Position numbers and translations under genes: made by a program. From contig CAOJGQ010000002.1 of NCBI GenBank assembly GCA_948435375.1, positions 32,425-96,424 of the forward strand: 64,000 bases of DNA, given 5' to 3'. Below the pieces are notes generated by a model. It worked only from the letters and a program-made list of their open reading frames with translations, did not search any database and was not told where the DNA came from. The stretch's first letter is position 1. Each line of letters starts with the position of its first letter. Positions 33,800 to 43,386 of the stretch are shown one piece after another. Source of the DNA: an uncultured Candidatus Saccharibacteria bacterium. Lineage in GTDB: Bacteria; Patescibacteriota; Saccharimonadia; Saccharimonadales; Saccharimonadaceae.

Positions 33800-35149
33800 T
33801 TATTTTTTCGTTGCTTTTTCAGCCTTCTTCGCCGCTTTTTTGTCAGTTTTGGCTTTCTTGGACGGTTTGTTGTCGCGGTTAGCCTCGACCAAGAGCTCCA
33901 TGGTCCTGTCGATAATCATGCGATTTTTGACATCTTGGCGAACTTCGGGTTTTTTCAGGTTAGCGAGCGCCTCCTTGGAATTCTTATAGACGTCTTGGAG
34001 TTCGGCAATTTTCGCAGCGACTTCTTCTTCGGCGACTTCGACTTTTTCTTCGCGGGCCAGAATCTGGAGAACCAGCGAAGCTTTCACGCGTTCGGCGGCT
34101 AGTTCGCGAGCCTGTTTTTCCCAGGATTCGGCGGTTTCGCCAGCGCGCTCAAGATATTGCTCAAAAGTCATACCATGCGAGGCGGCATTGCGCACCACGT
34201 CGTCGTGAATAAAGCGCATTTGGTCGCCGATGAGAATTTCGGGCGCTTCGACTTTCGAGTGATCAACGAGCTCTTTGACTAAATCGTCACGAAACTTATC
34301 CATGGCGCGATGCTCATTTTGAGCTTCGAGATTTTTCTTGATGTCTGCGCGCAACTCGGCCATATTCTTAAACTTGCCGCACTTTTCGGCGAGAGCGTCA
34401 TCTTCTTTGGGTTTGATGACTTCGTTGACTTGTTTGACGAGGGTTTCAAAGACTACCTTCTCACCAGCCAAAGATTTCTCTGGATAATCTTTCGGAAAAG
34501 TGAGCTCAAGATCGAACTTATCGCCAGCGGAGTGGCCAACAATCCCATCTTCGAAGCCGGGGATAAACTGGCCCGAACCAAGAACAAGGTGATGGTCTTT
34601 CGCCGTGCCGCCCGCAAAAGCTTCGCCGTCTTTCTTGCCAACAAAATCAATAATCACTTCGTCGCCATTCTCGGCGGCCTTTTTGGCGACTTTTTTCTCG
34701 GCGTAGGCGTTGATGATGTTATCAATAATTTCTTGGACATCAGCCTCGCTGGCCTCGGTCTGATCGAGCGCGGCAGTGAGCTTTTTATAATCGCCCAGTT
34801 TCACTTCGGGGAGAATTTCGGCGGTGACGATAAATTCGGCAGTTTCGTCGGGGACGTATTTCACGACGTTAACATTCTCAATCGCGAGCGGCTCACAAGC
34901 AGCATCGGCAAACGCCGCCGGCATTGAAGAGCGGACGGCAAGATCGAGCGTATGCTCGGAAATTTCGTTGGGCGAAAGATGCTTCTCGGCTACGGAAAGC
35001 GGCGCTTTGCCCTTACGAAAACCTTGAACTTTGAGATTTTCGGCTAACTGTTTAATCGCCTGTTCACGGGCAGCTTTGAGTTCTTCAGTACCGATGATAG
35101 CGGTAATTTCGACTTTAGTATCGGATAATTTCTTGGTTGTAGTCTTCAT
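33800..35149 (-). CDS. tig: trigger factor, ribosome-associated chaperone
   Basis: 449 residues. N-terminal ribosome-binding domain with the signature GFRKGKAP (42-49), a middle FKBP-type prolyl isomerase domain (GDEVIIDFVGKKDGEAF, SGQFIPGFEDGIVG), and the C-terminal helical arm domain, ending in a Lys/Ala-rich tail. Folds nascent chains. TATAAT (35157-35162, minus strand) is 7 nt before the ATG: leaderless. A single gene, convergent with a plus-strand promoter at 33741. Confidence 0.95.
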   Translation of the reverse strand: MKTTTKKLSDTKVEITAIIGTEELKAAREQAIKQLAENLKVQGFRKGKAPLSVAEKHLSPNEISEHTLDLAVRSSMPAAFADAACEPLAIENVNVVKYVPDETAEFIVTAEILPEVKLGDYKKLTAALDQTEASEADVQEIIDNIINAYAEKKVAKKAAENGDEVIIDFVGKKDGEAFAGGTAKDHHLVLGSGQFIPGFEDGIVGHSAGDKFDLELTFPKDYPEKSLAGEKVVFETLVKQVNEVIKPKEDDALAEKCGKFKNMAELRADIKKNLEAQNEHRAMDKFRDDLVKELVDHSKVEAPEILIGDQMRFIHDDVVRNAASHGMTFEQYLERAGETAESWEKQARELAAERVKASLVLQILAREEKVEVAEEEVAAKIAELQDVYKNSKEALANLKKPEVRQDVKNRMIIDRTMELLVEANRDNKPSKKAKTDKKAAKKAEKATKK

Positions 35150-35194
35150 GGGAGTAATTATAGCACACTTTCGCAGGTTCTCGAAATCTCGTCG

Positions 35195-36784
35195 CTAGTC
35201 GGCTTCGCAAACGCCCAGCAGTGGTGTGCTACGGAAGCTCTGGAGGACCTTTTTACGCTCGGCGCCCAGTTTCACGCCGGGGTTCAAGATATTATATGGG
35301 TCGAAAATATCTTTAACTTCCTGATAAAGCGCTTGCTCGCCAACCGGATGAGGCACAGCGAGGATAGACTTCAAGCGGCCTTCGGGGGTGCCACCGGTAA
35401 TCGAGCCGCCGAGTTTTTCGACCAATGCAGTATAGGTGCGGAGGAATTTGGCGACTTTTTGGCGATCTTCGGCAGTCTCGCAGCGAAAATCAGGGCGGAC
35501 GTGATAGTTCGCAGCGGAAAATGAGCCAAAAACTGCCAATTTCGTATCCAACTCGGTGCCCAGCTTTTCCAGCTCGCGCAGAAAATCTTCCAACTTCACT
35601 TCGGGAATATAAACGTCGTCGCAGAGCGGAGTGCGTTCACCGGCTAAATCATCATTTAGATAACTCGCGAGAGCACGGTCAACTTCGGCAAAACTTTGGC
35701 GATTTTCAGGGGTTTCGACGACGGAATAGATGCTAGAAGGGAGAAATTCGAGGCAATGATTGATCTTGCGCTGCGAGCGAAAACGCCAACCGTCAAATTC
35801 GGCGATCACTAGCAGGCCTTGGCCAATTTTGCGCCGAAAAAGGTCGGGTTTGTTACCAAATTGATTGGCTTGTTCGATGATGCTGAGGTCATAAATATCT
35901 AGCGCCAACGGGTCAAGATCGCGCGCAAAGGTCAAAAAGCGCTGGGCTTGACGCAAGTCATGGAACGAAACGGCGAGACGGCGGGTATTGGTGGGTGTAG
36001 GTTCGAGGCGCAAAATGACGTCGGTCATAATCCCGAGCGTGCCCTGGGAGGCAAAAAAGAGCGGCAAGAGATTGAAAACATGACCTTGGCGAACTTTGGT
36101 GATGTTGGCATAACCACGCAAATCAAACGGTTGCATACTACGATCAACGATAATATCGCCATATTTATCCCAGAGATTGTCAATTTTGCGATAAATTTCA
36201 CCCTCAAAATTTGTGAGACCTTGTTTAATATTCAAACCATGAGCATTATAGGGGGCGAGTTGGGCTAATTCCCCGTTCGAGAGGACAACTTCCATGCGCT
36301 CGACGAAGTGATAAATACCACCGTAATGATCGCTGAGCGGATCACTCGAACAATTAGCGATTAAGCCGCCAATAGTGGAGCGCGGATTGGCGCGTACGGG
36401 CAGCTCGAGACCGGTGAAACGCAGCGCGGCGTTCAGACGACCGAGCGTGAGGCCGGGTTGGACGCGGATGAGCCGACCACGCAGGTCGATTTCTTCGAAA
36501 TGGTTGAGTTTCGCGGTCGACATGATGAGACCGTCACCAATCGCTGCGCCAGTTTTGTCGAGGCCGGCGCCGCGCATGGTGATTGGCAAGCGAAAATTGC
36601 GCGAGGCAAGCTGGTGAGAAAAACGTACCAGCTTACGCACGTCATCGGTGGTTTCAGGAAAAGCGACGAGACGGGGATTTTGAGTCAAAATCGAACGATC
36701 GTTTTTGTATAATTCCAGAATTTCGGCGTTATCAAAAACATTCCCCACCACATGCTCATTCAAATAACGCGCTAACTTACTCAA
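35195..36784 (-). CDS. FAD-linked oxidase, GlcD / D-lactate dehydrogenase type
   Basis: About 529 residues. The TTG at 36784 is preferred because AGGTGG lies 7 nt upstream; a GTG nine nt earlier overlaps that site. The FAD_binding_4 (PCMH) domain covers about 30-215 (RLVAFPETTDDVRKLVRF, TMRGAGLDKTGAAIG, NPRSTIGGLIANCSSD). The C-terminal GlcD-type domain ends in YNILNPGVKLG. Likely oxidises a 2-hydroxy acid such as lactate. Fe-S motifs are absent. No electron-acceptor partner nearby. TATAAT near 36817-36822 is the probable −10. Confidence 0.85.
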   Translation of the reverse strand: MSKLARYLNEHVVGNVFDNAEILELYKNDRSILTQNPRLVAFPETTDDVRKLVRFSHQLASRNFRLPITMRGAGLDKTGAAIGDGLIMSTAKLNHFEEIDLRGRLIRVQPGLTLGRLNAALRFTGLELPVRANPRSTIGGLIANCSSDPLSDHYGGIYHFVERMEVVLSNGELAQLAPYNAHGLNIKQGLTNFEGEIYRKIDNLWDKYGDIIVDRSMQPFDLRGYANITKVRQGHVFNLLPLFFASQGTLGIMTDVILRLEPTPTNTRRLAVSFHDLRQAQRFLTFARDLDPLALDIYDLSIIEQANQFGNKPDLFRRKIGQGLLVIAEFDGWRFRSQRKINHCLEFLPSSIYSVVETPENRQSFAEVDRALASYLNDDLAGERTPLCDDVYIPEVKLEDFLRELEKLGTELDTKLAVFGSFSAANYHVRPDFRCETAEDRQKVAKFLRTYTALVEKLGGSITGGTPEGRLKSILAVPHPVGEQALYQEVKDIFDPYNILNPGVKLGAERKKVLQSFRSTPLLGVCEAD

Positions 36785-36933
36785 CCGACCCACCTGATTA
36801 TTTAACTTGTGTTTAATTATAGCATAAACATATGGATTTTTGGGACAAAATGGCCTTTTTGAACATGGATATGCTTGTAAGTTTTGAAAAAATTTTGTTA
36901 CACTGGCGAAAATACTAAAAATCGCGAGGAAAA

Positions 36934-39084
36934 ATGCGAAAAATAAAATATTTGGTGCTAGTGGCGATTATGATCGGAGGAAATTTGGAGGTGAATTTTA
37001 GTAGCGCGGCGTTGGCTAATTGTGATGATCTAAAATTTGTCTTTGCGCGTGGCTCGGGCGAGGAGTTGGACGATAAAAGTGCGGAGGAGTGGCAAAAACA
37101 GCTCGAAAGTCAGCTGAGCACAAAGCGGACGCTAAAGTATGAGTTTTATGAACTCGGCAGCCAGGCGCAAGATGGCAAATACGGGGTAGCAAAATACCCA
37201 GCTGTGGCGGTGGCAGGCTCGGCGGGTGGAGTGGCAAATTTAGTGGGTGCAGCGGTGAGTGGTGGTGAAGCTTTTGAGTTTGGTCAAAGTGTGGACGCAG
37301 GGATACGCGAACTAAAGAATTACATAAGCAATGTTGCGGCAAAATGTCCAAAAACGAAATTTGTGCTGGGTGGTTACTCACAAGGCGCGATGGTGGTTTC
37401 GCAAAGTTTACCCGAGCTTGATTCGGGGAAAATTATCTATGCGGCGACTTTTGGTGATCCGAAATTATATTTGCCGGAGGGTGAAGGGATTTCGCCACCA
37501 GCCTGCACGGGGCATAATTTGTCGGAATATCGGCGCGACGTGGCAGATTGTCGAGCGTTCGAGGGGATTCTGGGCAGCCAGCGGCCTTATCAGCCGCAAG
37601 GATTTGGCGGGAAAGTAGGAATTTGGTGTAATAAACAGGATTTGATGTGCAGTTCGCATTGGAGCCTTGAAGATCATACGAGCTACGTCGAAGATGGGAT
37701 GTACGCCGCAGCAGCAGAATATATTGCGATTCTCTTGCAACGAGAATTTCCGGGTTTGACCGTGATTGATTGGCAAAAATCTAGCAGCACGAAAAATAAT
37801 GTGGTTTTTCTTGTGGATTCGACTGGTTCGATGATGAATTTGATGGATAAATATCGCAACGAGGCGAAGCGTCTGGCTGAAACGACACTAAGGACAGGCG
37901 GCAGGATTGCGCTGTTCGAATTTCGCGACCTAGATGATCCATTCCCAACCAAAATGCATTGCGATCTGAGTTGCGATTACACAACCTTTGTCCAGAAACT
38001 CGACAATATCCAGTCGGAAAATGAGGCAGGGGGAGACTCTGAGGAATCAACTTTGTCGGCGATGCTTTATGCGATGGATAAAGTAAATTGGCAAGATGGA
38101 GCGAATAAATCTATGGTAGTCGTGACGGATGGTGGGTATTTAGAGCCGGACCGCGACGGAACGACGCTAGAAAAAGTTGTGCGACGAAGTTTGGAAATTG
38201 ATCCGGTGAATGCTTATTTTGTTACTAGTTCCAGCAACAAGCCGCTTTATCAAAAGTTGGCGGGAATGACAGGAGGAAGAGTTTTTAGTCCTGGCAGTCA
38301 GCTTACAGATATAACAGATGCTATCGTCAACCGTCCGGTAGTAAAACTAGCAAAAATGAAATACGCTGTACCGACTGGCACAACGGTAAAGTTTGATGCA
38401 AGTGAATCATATACTTGGATTGAAGGGCAGACAAGCCAACATGGTCTACTATTCGATTGGGATTTGAACGGTGATGGGAATTTTGAGTATAGGAACGCTG
38501 GGACAACGATTGAACAGACTTATACGGATGAATTTGACGGTTTTATACAAGTGCGGGTGATAGATAAACAAAATCGTCAAAGTACAATGTCGGCGAAGGT
38601 CGTCGTCGGTGACGGGGCGGTGGGAGCGCCGGCGACAATCCACACAATTTCAGTGAAACCGATTGTCGCCGGCGCCACCCAGGTCAAGTTTACCACTGAC
38701 GCCAAACGAGTATTGATTAGCGTGAATGACGCGATACTGGGATATACGGAGATTAAAGATGTTAGCGCGCCGCAAACGTTGGACCTGTCAGGTTTACAAC
38801 ACAAGGCAGATTCGCAGCTCAAGCTGACCCTCATACCTTATGATAGAAACGGTAATCGAGGTACGAGAAACAGTTTAATCTTAGAGTTTAATGGCGCTTC
38901 ATCCGACAATAAGCCAAGCGATGATTCTGACAATAGTTCTAGCCCAGGCGGCGCGGCAGATTCAGGCGATGAGAGCGATAGCCAAGCAGAGACACAAACT
39001 ACCGGAGTGCCCAGCATCGTAGAAGACAACAAAAAGCGCAAGATACCTTTAGCACCACGAGCTGGAGTCGGGCCAAAGCATTAA
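36934..39084 (+). CDS. secreted cutinase-like hydrolase fused to a von Willebrand A domain
   Basis: 716 residues. Signal peptide about 1-28. A cutinase-type alpha/beta domain (about 30-275) has FARGSGE, nucleophile GYSQG (Ser149), FGDP, and the acid and base in KQDLMC (Asp236) and EDHTSY (His248). A vWA domain (about 288-470) carries the MIDAS start DSTGS. A PKD-like beta-sandwich (about 485-560), another beta region and an Asp/Ser-rich tail follow; no LPXTG or membrane anchor. Cutinases of mycolate-bearing Actinobacteria cleave lipid esters, so an attack or adhesion role on a host envelope is plausible. Flanked by unrelated minus-strand genes. Confidence 0.85.
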   Translation: MRKIKYLVLVAIMIGGNLEVNFSSAALANCDDLKFVFARGSGEELDDKSAEEWQKQLESQLSTKRTLKYEFYELGSQAQDGKYGVAKYPAVAVAGSAGGVANLVGAAVSGGEAFEFGQSVDAGIRELKNYISNVAAKCPKTKFVLGGYSQGAMVVSQSLPELDSGKIIYAATFGDPKLYLPEGEGISPPACTGHNLSEYRRDVADCRAFEGILGSQRPYQPQGFGGKVGIWCNKQDLMCSSHWSLEDHTSYVEDGMYAAAAEYIAILLQREFPGLTVIDWQKSSSTKNNVVFLVDSTGSMMNLMDKYRNEAKRLAETTLRTGGRIALFEFRDLDDPFPTKMHCDLSCDYTTFVQKLDNIQSENEAGGDSEESTLSAMLYAMDKVNWQDGANKSMVVVTDGGYLEPDRDGTTLEKVVRRSLEIDPVNAYFVTSSSNKPLYQKLAGMTGGRVFSPGSQLTDITDAIVNRPVVKLAKMKYAVPTGTTVKFDASESYTWIEGQTSQHGLLFDWDLNGDGNFEYRNAGTTIEQTYTDEFDGFIQVRVIDKQNRQSTMSAKVVVGDGAVGAPATIHTISVKPIVAGATQVKFTTDAKRVLISVNDAILGYTEIKDVSAPQTLDLSGLQHKADSQLKLTLIPYDRNGNRGTRNSLILEFNGASSDNKPSDDSDNSSSPGGAADSGDESDSQAETQTTGVPSIVEDNKKRKIPLAPRAGVGPKH

Positions 39085-39109
39085 TAAAAACCCTGGACTC
39101 GGGCAATTT

Positions 39110-39304
39110 TTACCTCGAACTAAGGTGCCAATGATTGCCATATTCACATTTGTATACACCGAGTTTTGGCGTGCCGTAGTCATGTTTCGCGACGAGCGCA
39201 GCAGTCTCAGCTTCCTCACGGGTAGCATAGGAAATTTTGTGTTGGTCGCCAACCCAGCAACGCGGCGGATCATATAGTTGGTATTTTGCATTACGCCGAT
39301 TCAT
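39110..39304 (-). CDS. small protein with YKCxYGxHWHL motif
   Basis: 64 residues from the second of two adjacent ATGs; TATAAT (39311-39316, minus strand) is 6 nt from that ATG, the spacing of other leaderless genes here. The C-terminus YKCEYGNHWHLSSR resembles small Patescibacteria proteins with YrCpyCggWHLt, but the second Cys is absent here. A helix (REEAETAALVAKHDYG) precedes it. Possibly a metal-binding or nucleic-acid-binding mini-protein; function unknown. Confidence 0.65.
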   Translation of the reverse strand: MNRRNAKYQLYDPPRCWVGDQHKISYATREEAETAALVAKHDYGTPKLGVYKCEYGNHWHLSSR

Positions 39305-39353
39305 CATTCAATTATATACGAAGTCATCTAATATATATAAATATATATATATA

Positions 39354-40001
39354 TTACCACTTGATTTCAGCGAGTCCATGCGCGGTCAAAAACTCGTTTG
39401 TGCGCTTGAAATGATTGTTGCCGAAGAACCCATTGTAAGCCGAGAGCGGTGAAGGATGTGCAGATTCAAGGATAAGATGTTTTTGCTGGTCAATCAGTGG
39501 CTTCTTGCTGCGCGCATCACGTCCCCAAAGTAGAAAGACCAGATGATCACAAGCTTCGTTAAGGTATTCGACAGTGGCTTGCGTGAAAGTTTCCCACCCG
39601 TGACCACGATGCGACCCAGCCTTATGCGCTTCGACCGTGAGGACATTATTAAGTAGCAGCACGCCCTGCTCTTGCCAAGCTTTCAAATTGCCGGAAGGAT
39701 TTTGGTGTGAGCCAAATTCACTATCAATTTCTTTGTAGATATTAATAAGCGAAGGCGGGATGGGCTGACTATCTGGCACCGAAAAGGCGAGGCCGTGCGC
39801 AGCCTTGGGTGTGTGATATGGATCTTGACCTAGAATCACCACTTTGACGCTAGATAGGTCAGTAGTAAATGCACGAAAGACTTGTGGCTTGGGCGGAAAG
39901 ATAGTTTTGGTTTCGTATTCGGAATGTAAAAACTGGCTCAGTTCTTTGAAATATGGTTTGTTAAACTCTGAATCGAGAAACGTTTTCCAACTTTCGTGCA
40001 T
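39354..40001 (-). CDS. ung: uracil-DNA glycosylase
   Basis: 215 residues. Family 1 UDG motifs: water-activating loop GQDPYHTPKAAHGLAFS, and HPSPLSAYNGFFG (Leu loop with the catalytic His). Excises uracil from DNA to start base-excision repair. Length and motifs are standard. Own transcript between the WHL mini-protein and the membrane protein gene. Confidence 0.97.
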   Translation of the reverse strand: MHESWKTFLDSEFNKPYFKELSQFLHSEYETKTIFPPKPQVFRAFTTDLSSVKVVILGQDPYHTPKAAHGLAFSVPDSQPIPPSLINIYKEIDSEFGSHQNPSGNLKAWQEQGVLLLNNVLTVEAHKAGSHRGHGWETFTQATVEYLNEACDHLVFLLWGRDARSKKPLIDQQKHLILESAHPSPLSAYNGFFGNNHFKRTNEFLTAHGLAEIKW

Positions 40002-40061
40002 ATATCTTGTTCCCTACTGTTTTAATTCCGCCATCCTGCTTCTACTGCTTCGGTTCTGAGC

Positions 40062-41474
40062 TTAATTAGTCTGGCTATTGTTTTCGTCGCTTGATTTGGC
40101 CTGTGATTTTTTTGAATCTGGCTTGATCGGAGTTTTGACAGAAGATTTAGTAGCGGATTTATCAGAAAGTTTACCAACAGACTTGCTGGAAGATTGTGTC
40201 GAAGACTTGGTGAAAGGTTTCTCAGCTAATAGCTTGCCGTTTTTACCATCACCACTATCTGCTTCGACAAATTTATTTGGCTTGAAATAATGCGCTAGAG
40301 TGCCAAAACCGAGCAGCAAGCTCAGGAAATAGATCAACCCGCCAATATATGGCAGCATTGAAAGCACGCCAAGCAAAACGATACCGACGAGTGCTTCGAT
40401 GTAAACATTGGCACGGCTCTTAGCAAGTTTTTCAATTACGAGATGTCCAACCCAGACACCGGCAAAACCTTGAGAAACATAGATCGCAATCACGTAAAGC
40501 GCGATCAGTATCAATCCCAGCGGCACACCCACCACAGAACAGAGTGCAAAGATAGCCAGGATCGGAATTAGGATTAGCAACCATGCGCCAGTCGCCATGC
40601 GAACGATAATGCCTTGAGTGTTATCAGTACGCGCAACTTCGTGGTGCAGACGAGGCATGAGGAAGATCAATACTAGCATGACGATGAAGAGGCCGACCAT
40701 GCTGAGGAATTTAGCGTAGAATTCGCGGGCGAGCGATGGTTCTTCTTCGTCAATATGATAGCTCTCGACGTTTTTAATACTAGCATTACCGAGACCAACG
40801 ATTGTAGCGGTATCATTATAAGTCAAAGAGCCTTCGATTTTGGTATTGGCGTCAAAGACAACTTTATCAACTGAAAGGTTGACGTTGCCGCGAATTGTTG
40901 TACCTTCAATCTTAAGCGTGCTCCCCGTGAAAGCCAGGTCGCCGGGCAAGTCGGTCTGCACGACCATTTCATTACCAGCAGCGAAAACGTCGCCGCCAAT
41001 ATTGGCTGTTTCAGTAATATTCAAAAGATTGCCAGTGACGAAAAGATCGTTTTGGATGGCGCCGGAAATCTTCACCGTGTTGCCCGCTACAAAACCATAC
41101 TTCGCGGAATTGTCGACCATAATCGTGTTGCCAGCAATGAAAGCCAGTCCTTTAATATTATCACGCGTAGCAAAATCATTACCAAACAAGAGCGAGTTGT
41201 TGCCAACCTTAATACGAATACTGTTGTCATCATCTTCGTCAACAGCGAAAGTTGGTTTGGGCTGGTCTGAGGCAGAATTTTCGCCCGAAGTAGGAGTTTC
41301 TGCTGCACCGCGAGCATTTTCGCCTGGAATATTGCTGGTAGCAGTTGGGATATGTTCGGTGTTTTCGCCTTCAGTAGCAAAAACTGAAATATCAAGTACG
41401 ATGCCAACAAGCAGTAAAATCGCAAGGGCTGCCGCTACCCCACGTCGAAGCCATTTGGTTTTAGTTTGATTCAT
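40062..41474 (-). CDS. bactofilin-like polymer-forming domain fused to a membrane domain
   Basis: 470 residues. N-terminal membrane helix (about 10-33), Thr/Ser-rich linker, then a right-handed beta-helix-like region (about 90-240) with repeating IAGNTIMV, VAGNTVKI, VTGNLLNI units as in bactofilin-type proteins. Four or five membrane helices follow (about 255-400) and a Lys/Ser-rich tail. It could be a surface-layer or morphology scaffold. It follows the gene at 42665 by 9 nt in one operon with a GNAT gene. Confidence 0.75.
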   Translation of the reverse strand: MNQTKTKWLRRGVAAALAILLLVGIVLDISVFATEGENTEHIPTATSNIPGENARGAAETPTSGENSASDQPKPTFAVDEDDDNSIRIKVGNNSLLFGNDFATRDNIKGLAFIAGNTIMVDNSAKYGFVAGNTVKISGAIQNDLFVTGNLLNITETANIGGDVFAAGNEMVVQTDLPGDLAFTGSTLKIEGTTIRGNVNLSVDKVVFDANTKIEGSLTYNDTATIVGLGNASIKNVESYHIDEEEPSLAREFYAKFLSMVGLFIVMLVLIFLMPRLHHEVARTDNTQGIIVRMATGAWLLILIPILAIFALCSVVGVPLGLILIALYVIAIYVSQGFAGVWVGHLVIEKLAKSRANVYIEALVGIVLLGVLSMLPYIGGLIYFLSLLLGFGTLAHYFKPNKFVEADSGDGKNGKLLAEKPFTKSSTQSSSKSVGKLSDKSATKSSVKTPIKPDSKKSQAKSSDENNSQTN

Positions 41475-41483
41475 ATCAACTCC

Positions 41484-42665
41484 TTATTTAATATTTTTCT
41501 CGTAATCAACATCGGAAATTTCGTATTTCCGCTTCTCATTGATTTTTGCCAAAATTTTTGTGGCCGACCAGCCAACTACGGCCAGGATAAAGAAATAGAT
41601 GAAGCCAAAGCTCGTGAAGCTAGGTTCGGACTCCATGAAAAGATCAAGAATGGCGGCACCGGCGGACATTGAAGTAACAATAGTGAGGCTGTCGATACTA
41701 CTAGAAGTAACGTCTTGTTTAATACCGTCAAACAGTTTCTGGGCCGACGTAACATAAGTTTTTGTCATATCCCAAAGGTCTTTAATATATTCTAAGGTAT
41801 CGCGCAAAGTTTCATAACGATAACCGGAAATTGCTAGGAATTCGACGAGATCTTCGTCCTGTTTAGCGATGCGTTCGCGTGTGGGGAGATAGGTTGACAT
41901 TTGCTGAATGCGGCCATCAATGAGGGTGACGGTCTTCGCATAACCTTCGAGCTTACTGGAGAACATGATGACATCTTTACCTTTAACCTTGGCACGATCC
42001 TTAACATTGTCAATCTTTTCCCAAATAATACGATGAAGGTTAAGATAGCGATGGAGCTGACCTTTAAACTCACGGATAAAAACTTGTTCTTCGATGTAGC
42101 GTTCGATGTGGTTTTGATTCTTTTTCTTGTTGTTGATGAAATAATATTTATCGCCGCGCACAACGGTATAATCTTTGTTATCAAACTCGAAATACTTTTG
42201 CTTTTCGGTTTGCGCAAGCAAAGCAGAAATTTCGTCACGAGTAGCATTATCGCAAACCACAAAATATGGATAGATGTTTTCGATGTTGGCGAGTTCTTTG
42301 GGTACCGGAGCACCAAGGCTGAACAAGTAATTAATCGCGGTTGAAAGTTGCTGCTCGTAATAATCTTTCAAGCGGTCAACATCAGTAAACAGAGTTTCTT
42401 CGCTTACATTGTCGCTGCTAACGATAATCAAGCCATCTTCAAAAATTTTCACGCGCAAACGGTCACCAGTGACAAATGAAACAAATTCTTCGCCTTGGAC
42501 GCCATATTCTACGCTACCAATGTTGAGATTCTTGTGGAGTTCGGCGAGTTTTTTCTTGTTGAGCTTGAGTTGCGACTCGCCATTGCGGATGAAATCGTAG
42601 ATTTCGGAAAGTTGCAACATGGTTCGCTGGAACCAGCCACCGATATAAACACTATTGATTTTCAT
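41484..42665 (-). CDS. conserved hypothetical protein with C-terminal membrane hairpin
   Basis: 393 residues. A soluble mixed alpha/beta part (1-200) is followed by a long helical region (200-325) and two C-terminal membrane helices (about 330-375). The layout is like CorA or DUF155 proteins, but the CorA GMN motif is absent. AGGAGG precedes the ATG. It lies between GNAT and bactofilin-like genes, which may mean a role with that membrane scaffold. Family not identified with confidence. Confidence 0.7.
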   Translation of the reverse strand: MKINSVYIGGWFQRTMLQLSEIYDFIRNGESQLKLNKKKLAELHKNLNIGSVEYGVQGEEFVSFVTGDRLRVKIFEDGLIIVSSDNVSEETLFTDVDRLKDYYEQQLSTAINYLFSLGAPVPKELANIENIYPYFVVCDNATRDEISALLAQTEKQKYFEFDNKDYTVVRGDKYYFINNKKKNQNHIERYIEEQVFIREFKGQLHRYLNLHRIIWEKIDNVKDRAKVKGKDVIMFSSKLEGYAKTVTLIDGRIQQMSTYLPTRERIAKQDEDLVEFLAISGYRYETLRDTLEYIKDLWDMTKTYVTSAQKLFDGIKQDVTSSSIDSLTIVTSMSAGAAILDLFMESEPSFTSFGFIYFFILAVVGWSATKILAKINEKRKYEISDVDYEKNIK

Positions 42666-42676
42666 CTCATTCCCTC

Positions 42677-43114
42677 CTAGACGTCCTTGCTGAAGAATTT
42701 AGCATCAACGACCTCAAAACCGTACTTTTTGTACATGGCGTGGGCGGGTTGACGGAAGTTTTTCGACCAAAGTTCGACCACTTTCACACCGTGGTCGCGA
42801 CAAATTGCAAAAGCCGCGTCGAGGAGTTTCGTGCCGAGATGGTGGCGACGAGCGCTAGGTTTCACACAGACGTGATTCAAAATCGCAAAAGTATTCATAT
42901 CTTCATAAATCGTCGGGACGATGGTGATTTTCATGTGTGCAACTAGTTCGCCGTCCAGATAGCCATTGAGATAAATTTGATTTTCATCCTGCATATGTTC
43001 ACCCCAAATGCGCTGCGCATATTCGACTGGTGTATTTTCGTCAAAACACTCGTTAGTAAGCGCAATAATTTCGGGTATATCCGCCCAGTTGGCAACCCTA
43101 AACTCTGTCTCCAT
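42677..43114 (-). CDS. GNAT-family N-acetyltransferase
   Basis: 145 residues. Motif A as VKPSARRHHLGTKLLDAA (acetyl-CoA pyrophosphate loop) and motif B with PAHAMYKKYGFEVV are clear. Transfers an acetyl group from acetyl-CoA to an amine; the substrate cannot be told. TATAAT near 43140-43145 (minus strand) and AGAGAGG precede the ATG. First gene of the operon with the two membrane proteins. Confidence 0.85.
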   Translation of the reverse strand: METEFRVANWADIPEIIALTNECFDENTPVEYAQRIWGEHMQDENQIYLNGYLDGELVAHMKITIVPTIYEDMNTFAILNHVCVKPSARRHHLGTKLLDAAFAICRDHGVKVVELWSKNFRQPAHAMYKKYGFEVVDAKFFSKDV

Positions 43115-43164
43115 TGATACCTCTCTTTAATTAATCTGATTATACTACGCGAAAAGACTTTTGG

Positions 43165-43386
43165 CTAGATGTCGAGTTCGATGAGTTTATGGCGCGAAGT
43201 CTGGCCGGTTTTGATGGAAATTTGAGAGCGGTGAACGCCGAAATGCTCAGCGAGGAGTTTAATCAGAGCGGTGTTCGCTGCGCCGTATACTGGTTTTGCG
43301 CGCAGATAAACGGTCAGCCGATCGCCGTCCGCGATAACTAATGGGCCCTTTTTAGAGTTTGGCTTGACATAAACTGCGTAAATCAT
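43165..43386 (-). CDS. DUF167 (YggU-like) protein
   Basis: 73 residues. VKPNSKKG, YLRAKPVYGAANTALIKLLA and IKTGQTSRHKLIEL match the DUF167 family, whose structure is known but whose role is not. The start overlaps the stop of the Cys-rich gene as ATGA, making it the last gene of the conjugation-type ATPase operon. Confidence 0.88.
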   Translation of the reverse strand: MIYAVYVKPNSKKGPLVIADGDRLTVYLRAKPVYGAANTALIKLLAEHFGVHRSQISIKTGQTSRHKLIELDI

